A stretch of 33,838 bases of DNA from CAYJPV01 sp964547975 (GTDB lineage Bacteria; Acidobacteriota; Vicinamibacteria; Vicinamibacterales; JAKQTR01), in contig CAZJRM010000029.1 of assembly GCA_964547975.1 (NCBI GenBank), forward strand, positions 1-33,838, in the 5' to 3' direction. Of the stretch, positions 27,365 through 33,838 are shown in pieces (position 1 is the first letter of the stretch; every line of letters starts with the position of its first letter). The translations under genes and the position numbers were made by a program. The notes beneath the pieces are model-generated. The model was not told where the DNA came from. It searched no databases and was given only the letters and a program-made list of their open reading frames with translations.

Positions 27365-30300
27365 TTAGAACGTCCAGCGCACGCCGAGCTGGACCTGGCG
27401 CATCGCCCTCGCGCTCCGGATCACGCCGAACGTGGTCGACGTCGCGCCCGACGGCACGCTGGCTCCGGGCTGGCCGTAGTTGACGATGTTGAAGGCGTTG
27501 GTGGCTTCGGCGCGGAACGTGAGCCGGCCCTTGGGCAGCCGGAAGTCGCGCGACACGGCCAGGTCGACCACCTTGTAGCCCGGCCCTTCGAGCAAGTTGC
27601 GCGGCGCGTTGCCGTCCACCGGAACGCCCGTCACGGCCTTGTTCTGGATGAAGGCCGTCGTGTTGAACCACATCGCCGGCGTCGGATCGTCCAGCTTGGG
27701 GTCACCGACCTGCTGCGCGCGGTCGTTGGTCTGGCCGTCGAGGTTCGCGTCGACGTTGCCGTTGGTCACCGTAAACGGCAGGCCGCTCCGGATCTTGATG
27801 ATGGGCGACAGGCGCCAGCCGTTCAGCACGGCGTCGAGGAACTTGCTCTGTCCCTTGTAGTAGTCGATTTCCCAGTTCAGGTTGAGGCTGAACACGCGGC
27901 GCTGGTCGGTGTCGGCCCGGCCGTATTCGTCGCCGAGTTTCGTGTAGTTCTGCGCCAGCCCCTGGGTCGTGTTGTTCTGCAGCTGGGCACTCGTGTTGGT
28001 GTGGCTCCACGTGTAGAAGCCGTTGAAGCTGATGCCGTGCCACTGCCGCATGTTGAACGTCAGCTGCAGGCCGTTGTAGTCGGACTCCTGATCCGACGCG
28101 AGCAGCAGCACCTGACCGAACAACGGGTTCGGCCGGCGCGACAGCACGTTGCCGGTCGTGGCGGTGGCCGTCGCCACCGGGTAGTTCACGTCGCGGCCGA
28201 ACGGCAGGTTCCGGTTGAACGTGCCGATGTAGGCGGCGCCGATCGCCATCCGGGAGAACACCTCGCGCTGGATCCCGATGTTCGTCTGGTAGGCGTGCGC
28301 CCACTTGAAGTCGAGATCGACGCCGAACGCGCCGCCGCCCACCGTGTAGGACCCCTTGTAGGGGAAGGGCGTGCCGCCGGGGTAGTTGTTGTAGGGGTTG
28401 CTGAGCGTCGCGCCGTTCGCCACGCCGGCGGACGTGACGCCTTTGCCGGTGTTGACGAACGTCAGGCGCGTGGACCACGGCTGGTAGTTCGTCATCGTGT
28501 TCCACTCGTTGCCGGAGATGCTGCCGTAGAACAGACCGGCCGCCGCGCGTACCGACGTCTTGCCGTCACCGAACGGGTCCCAGACCAGTCCGACGCGGGG
28601 CGACACGTGATTCCACGCGGTCCCGATGACCCCGCGTTCGAGGCCGGGATCGCCGTAGAACAGCAGGCCGACGGGCGCGTCCGGATGGGCCGTCGACTGC
28701 TGGCCGGGTACGTAGGTCGTGAACCGGTTCTCGGGGTCGGTGCCTGGCGTCTGCACGTCCCACCGCAGGCCGAGGTTCAGCGTCAGGTTCGACGCGAGGC
28801 GGAAGTCGTCCTGGATGAACGCCGCGCCGTACCAGCTGTTCCACAAGGCGCGCACGGGCGCGTCCTGGGTCACGTTGCTGGGGATGCCGACCAGGAAGTC
28901 GGCGAAGGCGTTCTTCGTCACGCTGTTGTTGAAGGTGAACACGCCGTAGTTGTTGAGCAGCGTGTCCTGGATGGTCTTGTTGTACGAAATCTCGCCGCCG
29001 AGCTTGATGGAGTGTTTGCCCCGGGTCCAGCTGAAAACGTCGCGCAAGGAGTAGAAGTCGCCGCCCGCCTGCGGGCCGCCGATGGCGTTGGTCAGCGTGA
29101 AGTACCCGCTCACCGTGATCTGCGGCATCGCCGGCGCCCCCTGGAGGATGAACGCCGAGCCGAGGTCGGCCAGGGACGTCTCCGGCATGTTGAGGCGGCC
29201 GCCGTAGTTGCGGTTGAACGAGAACCACAGCTGGTTGATCTTGTTCTGGCTCACGACCCAGGTGTCGCTGAGGTTGAGATTGTGCTGCCGCCAGTTGAAG
29301 TGGTAGAGCGCCCACGGCAGGTTGCCGCTGCCGGCATGCACGTCGTTTTCGCCGTTGGTCCAGAAGTAGCTGCCCGAGAGCCGGTGCGCGGCACTCAGCT
29401 GGTGGTCGAGCTTGAGCAGGGCTTCATCGGTGTTGTACGGACTCGCGACGTACCCCTGCCAGATGTTGCCGGGCACGTTCGAGAGCGGGATGTAGTCCTT
29501 GAGGATCCGCGCGGCGACCGGGTCGATCCGCTCCGGGCAGATGACGCCAACCACGCCGTTGCAGGCGAAGGGCTGTCCCGTCGCCGGGTCCGTCGGGATG
29601 GTGCGGGACGCGGTGAAGTCACCCCGGCGTTCGAGTTCCGTCGGCACGATGGCGTTGTTGAGGAACGTCTGGGTCTTCTGGCGCAGGCCGGAATAACTCG
29701 CAAAGAAGAACGCCCGATCCTTCGCCACCGGGCCGCCGAGGGTCGCGCCGAACTGGTTGCGCTTGAGCGGCGGGCGCTCCTGCGTCGACCCCCACTCCTT
29801 GGCGTTGAGGTCGCCGTCGCGTGTGTATTCGAACACCGAGCCCTTGAACCGGTTCGTGCCGGACTTGGTGATGACGTTGATGATGCCACTCGAGAACCGG
29901 CCGTATTCCGCGTTGTAGCTGTTGGTCTGGACCTTGAATTCCTGGATGGCGTCGGGATTGGGCAGGATGTTGCCCGTGTTCCGGAGGGCGGTCATGTTGA
30001 TGCCGCCGTCCAGGTAGTAGTTCACCGAGCCGGTCCCGCCGTCGGCGCCACCGTTGATGAGCGTGCGCTGCTCCGGGAAGCCGAGACTGAGGTTGCTCGT
30101 CGTGGCCGACGCGGAGGCCACGCCGTTGTTGTTCGACTGCACGCCTGGGGTGATGTCGAGCAGCGTGTAGACGTTGCGGTCCACCAGCGGGAGGGTCTCG
30201 ATCTGTTTGGCTTCGACGGTCTTGGAGATGTCGGCCGTCGCCGTGTTGACGACGGGGGCCTCGGCTTCGACGGTGATGGTCTCGGAGACGCCGCCGATCT

Positions 30301-30634
30301 GGAGGGTGACATCGACCTTCACCGTGTCGTTGACGTTGAGGACGAGGCCGCTGCGGGTGATGGTCTTGAAGCCGGAGAGGGCGACTTCCACGCTGTACTT
30401 GCCGATGGGCAGGAACTCGAGCCGGTAGGCGCCGACCTCGTCGGCGGGCACCGTGCGGGTGAAGCCGGTATCGACGTTGCGCCCGGTGACAGTGGCGCCG
30501 GGCAAGGCGAGGCCGCCTTCGTCGGTGATGGTCCCCACGATGGTGGCCGTGGTGATTTGCGCGTGCGCGTCGGCGGCCGCGCCCGTGAAGATCAGGGCCA
30601 GCAGGAGCAGGCCCAGCGTCGAGTTCCTGAACAC
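27365..30634 (-). CDS. TonB-dependent receptor with carboxypeptidase-regulatory-like N-terminus
   Basis: A 1089-residue outer-membrane importer. The start is GTG 30634, chosen because AGGGGGG (30641-30647) lies 6 nt upstream and the protein then begins with a signal peptide (about 1-26, ending AHAQ); the frame extends further upstream through the promoter. Residues about 27-115 are a carboxypeptidase-regulatory-like fold (IVGTITDEGGLALPGATVTG). A plug domain follows (VDRNVYTLLDITPGVQ, then PDAIQEFKVQTNSYNAEYGRFSSG). The rest is a long strand-rich barrel ending VQLGVRWTF with the terminal Phe. This Oar-like architecture is abundant in acidobacteria. It would import an oligosaccharide with energy from TonB. 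Its promoter and operator are listed separately. kdgF follows in the same direction. Confidence 0.95.
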   Translation of the reverse strand: MFRNSTLGLLLLALIFTGAAADAHAQITTATIVGTITDEGGLALPGATVTGRNVDTGFTRTVPADEVGAYRLEFLPIGKYSVEVALSGFKTITRSGLVLNVNDTVKVDVTLQIGGVSETITVEAEAPVVNTATADISKTVEAKQIETLPLVDRNVYTLLDITPGVQSNNNGVASASATTSNLSLGFPEQRTLINGGADGGTGSVNYYLDGGINMTALRNTGNILPNPDAIQEFKVQTNSYNAEYGRFSSGIINVITKSGTNRFKGSVFEYTRDGDLNAKEWGSTQERPPLKRNQFGATLGGPVAKDRAFFFASYSGLRQKTQTFLNNAIVPTELERRGDFTASRTIPTDPATGQPFACNGVVGVICPERIDPVAARILKDYIPLSNVPGNIWQGYVASPYNTDEALLKLDHQLSAAHRLSGSYFWTNGENDVHAGSGNLPWALYHFNWRQHNLNLSDTWVVSQNKINQLWFSFNRNYGGRLNMPETSLADLGSAFILQGAPAMPQITVSGYFTLTNAIGGPQAGGDFYSLRDVFSWTRGKHSIKLGGEISYNKTIQDTLLNNYGVFTFNNSVTKNAFADFLVGIPSNVTQDAPVRALWNSWYGAAFIQDDFRLASNLTLNLGLRWDVQTPGTDPENRFTTYVPGQQSTAHPDAPVGLLFYGDPGLERGVIGTAWNHVSPRVGLVWDPFGDGKTSVRAAAGLFYGSISGNEWNTMTNYQPWSTRLTFVNTGKGVTSAGVANGATLSNPYNNYPGGTPFPYKGSYTVGGGAFGVDLDFKWAHAYQTNIGIQREVFSRMAIGAAYIGTFNRNLPFGRDVNYPVATATATTGNVLSRRPNPLFGQVLLLASDQESDYNGLQLTFNMRQWHGISFNGFYTWSHTNTSAQLQNNTTQGLAQNYTKLGDEYGRADTDQRRVFSLNLNWEIDYYKGQSKFLDAVLNGWRLSPIIKIRSGLPFTVTNGNVDANLDGQTNDRAQQVGDPKLDDPTPAMWFNTTAFIQNKAVTGVPVDGNAPRNLLEGPGYKVVDLAVSRDFRLPKGRLTFRAEATNAFNIVNYGQPGASVPSGATSTTFGVIRSARAMRQVQLGVRWTF

Positions 30635-30640
30635 GTGACA

Positions 30641-30647
30641 CCCCCCT
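30641..30647 (-). promoter_or_regulatory. Ribosome site that sets the GTG start of the TonB receptor
   Basis: AGGGGGG on the minus strand, 6 nt before GTG 30634. The flank CGAATCAGGGGG is shared over 12 nt with the ribosome site of the divergent ROK gene. Confidence 0.7.
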
Positions 30648-30684
30648 GATTCGAACGGTCCGGCGAGGCTGGCGCGGACCGCAT

Positions 30685-30703
30685 TTGTCTCGCCGACAGA
30701 CAA
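30685..30703. promoter_or_regulatory. Operator-like inverted repeat A (TTGT-N11-ACAA)
   Basis: TTGTCT (30685-30690) and AGACAA (30698-30703) form a perfect 6-7-6 inverted repeat. It overlaps the 3' edge of the -10 of the TonB receptor promoter and the expected start of transcription, so a bound repressor would block it. The site matches operator B in position relative to the -10. Confidence 0.6.
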
Positions 30704-30729
30704 TATAGCCGCCCGCCGGAGTCTGTCAA
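30702..30729 (-). promoter_or_regulatory. Promoter of the TonB receptor
   Basis: On the minus strand TTGACA (30724-30729), a 16-bp spacer and TATATT (30702-30707) form the best sigma70-type promoter of the window. The leader would be about 60 nt. Confidence 0.7.
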
Positions 30730-30774
30730 GTCCCTCCGCCCCCTCAACTGGGCCGTTGGAGGCCGGTTTTCGCC

Positions 30775-30804
30775 TTGACCCAGAGGGGCCACTGGCCGCA
30801 TATT
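30775..30804 (+). promoter_or_regulatory. Promoter of the ROK-SDR-MFS operon
   Basis: TTGACC (30775-30780), an 18-bp spacer and CATATT (30799-30804). Transcription would begin near 30811, which places any TTG start at 30803 outside the transcript. Confidence 0.55.
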
Positions 30805-30821
30805 GTCCATCGAACAAACAA
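30803..30821. promoter_or_regulatory. Operator-like site B (TTGT-N11-ACAA)
   Basis: TTGT (30803-30806) and ACAA (30818-30821) have the same 11-nt spacing as site A. When site A is read on the minus strand, 17 of 23 aligned positions match, including the shared octamer ATATTGTC. It overlaps the -10 of the ROK promoter. The centres of A and B are 118 bp apart. Confidence 0.55.
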
Positions 30822-30864
30822 ACGTGGTCGCTCTCTCGCCTTTTGCCCCGAAGCGCCACGAATC

Positions 30865-30870
30865 AGGGGG
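30865..30870 (+). promoter_or_regulatory. Ribosome site that sets the GTG start of the ROK gene
   Basis: AGGGGG lies 4 nt before GTG 30875. It decides this start over the upstream in-frame TTG 30803 and GTG 30824, which lie inside the promoter/operator. The flank CGAATCAGGGGG repeats that of the TonB receptor. Confidence 0.65.
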
Positions 30871-30874
30871 TCGC

Positions 30875-32095
30875 GTGAAACGTCAGCTGTCCGTCCCCGT
30901 CCGAGTCGCCGGACGCGGCACCACCCGGGAGATCAACCGCCAGATCGTCCTGAACCTCGTCCGCGCCTGGCAGCCCGTGTCCCGCGCCGACCTCGCCCGC
31001 CTCACCGGCGCCCGCCGTGGCGCCATCAGCCTCATCGTCAACGACCTCATCACCCAGGGCGTCCTCTTCGAAGGCGCCAAGGGCGAAACGCCGCGCGGCC
31101 GCAAACCCCAGTTCCTCTACATCGACTCGCGCAAACGCTGCGTCATGGCCGTCGACGTCCGCCCTACCCGGACGTCCTACATGGTCACCGACCTGCTGAC
31201 CGAACCCGTGATCGGCGTCTCGGCCTTTCCCACGCAGTCCGATCCCGGCCGGTTCATCAAGACGCTGGCCGGCCGCCTCAAGCGCCTGCTCGACGACCAC
31301 AAGGACCTCGGCCAGTGCGAAGGGATCGGCCTCGTCGTGCCCGGCATGGTGGACCGCACCGGTTCGTGCATCACCTACGCGCCGCGCCTGGGCTGGCGAG
31401 ACTTCCCGCTGCGCGACCTCCTGTCGAAAGAAACCGGCCTTCCCGTGCACATCGAGAACTCCGGCCGGGCCTGCGCCATCGCCCAGGTCCTGGGCGTCCG
31501 CCGCGAAGCCGGCCGCAGCAACGACTTCGTGTTCCTCTCCGTCTCGGACGGACTCGGCGTCGGCGTCGTCGTCAACGGAGAGGTCGTGCGCGGCCGCCAC
31601 AACGTCGCGGGGGAATTCGGCCATACGCCGCTGAACGTCGACGGCCCGCCGTGCGCGTGCGGCGCCAACGGCTGCCTGGAGGCGTACGTGTCGAATATCG
31701 CCACGCTGTCGCGGTACTTCGGCCGCGAGATCTCGCCGCGCAAACCTCTGCCGGTGGAGATGGCCTCGTTCACGGTGGACGACCTCGTCGCCCGTGCCCG
31801 CGGCGGCGACGCCAAGGCCATCGCGGCCCTGCAGTCAACCGCCCGGTACCTCGGGCTCGGCCTGGCCTCGGTCGTCAACGTCGCGGACCCCGCGCGCATC
31901 TTCCTGAGCGGCGAGATCATTGCCGCGTGGGACCTGATCGAGCAGACCGTGCGCGAGGCCCTCGCGGGGCGCGTGCTCGCGCCGGCCGCGTCGAGCATCG
32001 AACTGACGCCCGTCCCGTCGCCGGATCATCCCCGGCTGCGCGGGGCGGCCGCCCTCGTGACCGCGCCGCTCTTCGCGGCGCCTCAAGTCGGCTAA
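30875..32095 (+). CDS. ROK-family transcriptional regulator
   Basis: A 406-residue protein with the layout of NagC/XylR-type repressors. A winged helix-turn-helix occupies about residues 18-75 (REINRQIVLNLVRAWQPVSR, then LARLTGARRGAISLIVNDL). The ROK sugar-kinase fold follows (GIGLVVPGMVDR, SVSDGLGVGVVVNGEVVRG) and the zinc motif is complete: GEFGHTPLNVDG and CACGANGCLE. The segment that carries the catalytic Asp in ROK kinases (ENDA) reads IENSGRA here, so kinase activity is unlikely and this is a regulator. It is divergent from the TonB receptor and first in an operon with SDR and MFS genes. Two operator-like sites lie in the divergent gap. The likely effector is a uronate or keto-deoxy sugar acid, inferred from neighbours. 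Confidence 0.93.
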   Translation: MKRQLSVPVRVAGRGTTREINRQIVLNLVRAWQPVSRADLARLTGARRGAISLIVNDLITQGVLFEGAKGETPRGRKPQFLYIDSRKRCVMAVDVRPTRTSYMVTDLLTEPVIGVSAFPTQSDPGRFIKTLAGRLKRLLDDHKDLGQCEGIGLVVPGMVDRTGSCITYAPRLGWRDFPLRDLLSKETGLPVHIENSGRACAIAQVLGVRREAGRSNDFVFLSVSDGLGVGVVVNGEVVRGRHNVAGEFGHTPLNVDGPPCACGANGCLEAYVSNIATLSRYFGREISPRKPLPVEMASFTVDDLVARARGGDAKAIAALQSTARYLGLGLASVVNVADPARIFLSGEIIAAWDLIEQTVREALAGRVLAPAASSIELTPVPSPDHPRLRGAAALVTAPLFAAPQVG

Positions 32096-32113
32096 TTCGA
32101 AAGGATCGGACTC

Positions 32114-32875
<762 letters not shown>

Positions 32876-32889
32876 GACACGGGGCGACC

Positions 32890-33838
32890 ATGAAGATTCC
32901 GGGCCTGCGGTGGCTGATCATCAGCCTGATCTTCCTCGCGACGGTCATCAACTACATCGACCGGCAGACGGTCTCGGTGCTGAAGACCGCCATCAGCGCC
33001 GATCTCGGCCTGTCGAACGCCGAGTACGCGTCCATCCAGAACAGCTTCCTGCTGCTCTACGGCATCAGCCAGATGGTGTCGGGCCGGCTCTACGACCGCA
33101 TCGGCACGCGACTCGGCTTCGTCTTTTCGATCGTCGTCTGGTCGGCAGCCGCGATGGCCCATGCATTCGCGCGGACGGCCGGGCAGTTCAAGCTGTTCCG
33201 CGGCATCCTCGGCTTCGGGGAAGCCGGGAACTGGCCGGGCGCGGCGAAGGTCGTCGGCGAGTGGTTCCCGGTCAGGGAACGCGCGCTCGGCATGGGCATC
33301 TTCAATACCGGCGCGGCGCTGGGCGGAGCCGTCTCGCCGCCCATCATCGCGTGGCTCGCGGTGACCTACGGCTGGCGCTCCACCTTCGTCGTCACCGGCG
33401 CGCTCGGCTTCGGGTGGCTGCTCCTGTGGCTGCTGGTGTTCAGGGTGCCCGAGCAGCACCCCTGGATCACCGAGACCGAGCGCGCGCACATCCTCTCGGA
33501 TCGGCCGGGGGCTGCGGCGTCCGAGGTCGAGTGGCGGCCGGGCTGGGGTACGCTGCTCACCTACCGGCAAACCTGGGCCGTGGTCGTCGGGCGATTCATC
33601 ACGGACCCGATCTGGTGGCTGTACATCTTCTGGCTGCCGAGCTACTTCCAGGAAGCGCGCGGATTCAGCCTGCAGCAGGTCGGGATGTCGGCGTGGCTGC
33701 CGTTCCTGTGCGCGGGCATCGGCGCGCTCGGGGGCGGATGGGCGTCGGGATTCCTGATCCAGCGCGGCTGGAGCGTCGATCGCGCGCGCAAGACGGTGAT
33801 GGCGTTCGGGGCGCTGCTGACACCGGCGGGCATCCTGG
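32890..33838 (+). CDS. MFS transporter of the hexuronate (ACS/ExuT-like) type, partial
   Basis: Only the first 316 codons are visible; the gene runs off the right edge. The protein starts MKIPGLRWLIISLIFLATVI, then NYIDRQTVSVLK, the helix-1 signature of the anion:cation symporter family (ExuT, GudP). Further family features are GISQMVSGRLYDRIGTRLGF (loop 2-3 motif), FGEAGNWPGAAKVVGEWFP, and ERALGMGIFNTGAALGGAVSPP. At least seven membrane helices are seen. The expected total is about 420-450 residues. It would carry a hexuronate or similar acid across the inner membrane. It starts 14 nt after the SDR stop with GGGG (32881-32884) just upstream of the ATG. Confidence 0.88.
   Translation, partial: MKIPGLRWLIISLIFLATVINYIDRQTVSVLKTAISADLGLSNAEYASIQNSFLLLYGISQMVSGRLYDRIGTRLGFVFSIVVWSAAAMAHAFARTAGQFKLFRGILGFGEAGNWPGAAKVVGEWFPVRERALGMGIFNTGAALGGAVSPPIIAWLAVTYGWRSTFVVTGALGFGWLLLWLLVFRVPEQHPWITETERAHILSDRPGAAASEVEWRPGWGTLLTYRQTWAVVVGRFITDPIWWLYIFWLPSYFQEARGFSLQQVGMSAWLPFLCAGIGALGGGWASGFLIQRGWSVDRARKTVMAFGALLTPAGIL

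Noticed and set aside
27299..30649. Long plus-strand frame of about 1100 codons opposite the TonB receptor
   Set aside because: The receptor on the minus strand has a signal peptide, plug and barrel. The plus frame is a low-complexity Val/Arg/Asp-rich shadow without start signals.
30803..30874. Earlier TTG or GTG starts for the ROK gene
   Set aside because: TTG 30803 lies within the -10/operator, upstream of the expected transcription start, and GTG 30824 lacks a ribosome site. GTG 30875 has AGGGGG 4 nt upstream.

Overview
The window is a very GC-rich, gene-dense bacterial chromosome segment with long codon-biased genes and no rRNA, tRNA, CRISPR array, phage or insertion sequence that I can see. 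Several traits together suggest a soil-type acidobacterium, perhaps Vicinamibacteria (inference, not proven): a large TonB-dependent receptor with an N-terminal carboxypeptidase-regulatory-like domain, a CBM9-like/DUF5916 outer-membrane protein, a PEP-CTERM protein, small secreted lipocalin-like proteins and many exported glycoside hydrolases. Seven more chromosomal stretches without genes were read; most are short, and they hold promoters, hairpins or simple repeats as listed.

Layout. (1) 1-5044, minus strand: an operon of a sodium:solute symporter, a tiny two-helix membrane protein, a soluble hybrid histidine kinase and a membrane sensor with a solute-binding domain that runs off the left edge. 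(2) 5187-8138, plus: threonine ammonia-lyase (ilvA), then a secreted GH5 glycosidase. (3) 8211-12943, minus: a secreted arabinan-degrading cluster (small secreted protein, GH51 arabinofuranosidase, GH43 arabinanase with a ricin-like tail, jelly-roll-like secreted protein). (4) 13056-19204, plus: gltB-gltD glutamate synthase, preceded by a 30-codon upstream reading frame. (5) 19345-21521, minus: serA and a PEP-CTERM protein. (6) 21763-26889: a CBM9/DUF5916 outer-membrane protein, two small genes (one 48-codon Cys-rich gene and one coiled-coil gene) and an exported Gfo/Idh/MocA oxidoreductase fused to a beta-propeller. (7) 26870-33838: a uronate-type carbohydrate locus with a KdgF-like cupin and a TonB receptor on the minus strand, divergent from a ROK repressor, an SDR reductase and an ExuT-like MFS transporter (cut by the right edge).

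How it fits together. Region 7 reads as an uptake and catabolic locus for unsaturated uronates. The TonB receptor would import oligosaccharide across the outer membrane, the MFS protein would carry uronate across the inner membrane, the KdgF-like cupin would linearise the unsaturated uronate, and the SDR would reduce the keto product. The ROK protein probably controls both directions: two matching operator-like sites (TTGT-N11-ACAA) overlap the -10 elements of both divergent promoters. With the arabinanase and arabinofuranosidase of region 3, pectin (arabinan side chains plus polyuronate backbone) is the most economical substrate guess; alginate is an alternative.

The intergenic DNA is not empty. 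It holds a family of small GC-rich hairpins with related tetraloops, a 14-nt repeat pair followed by simple-sequence tracts at two loci, and five starts where a -10-like hexamer lies only 5-7 nt before ATG, suggesting leaderless transcripts.
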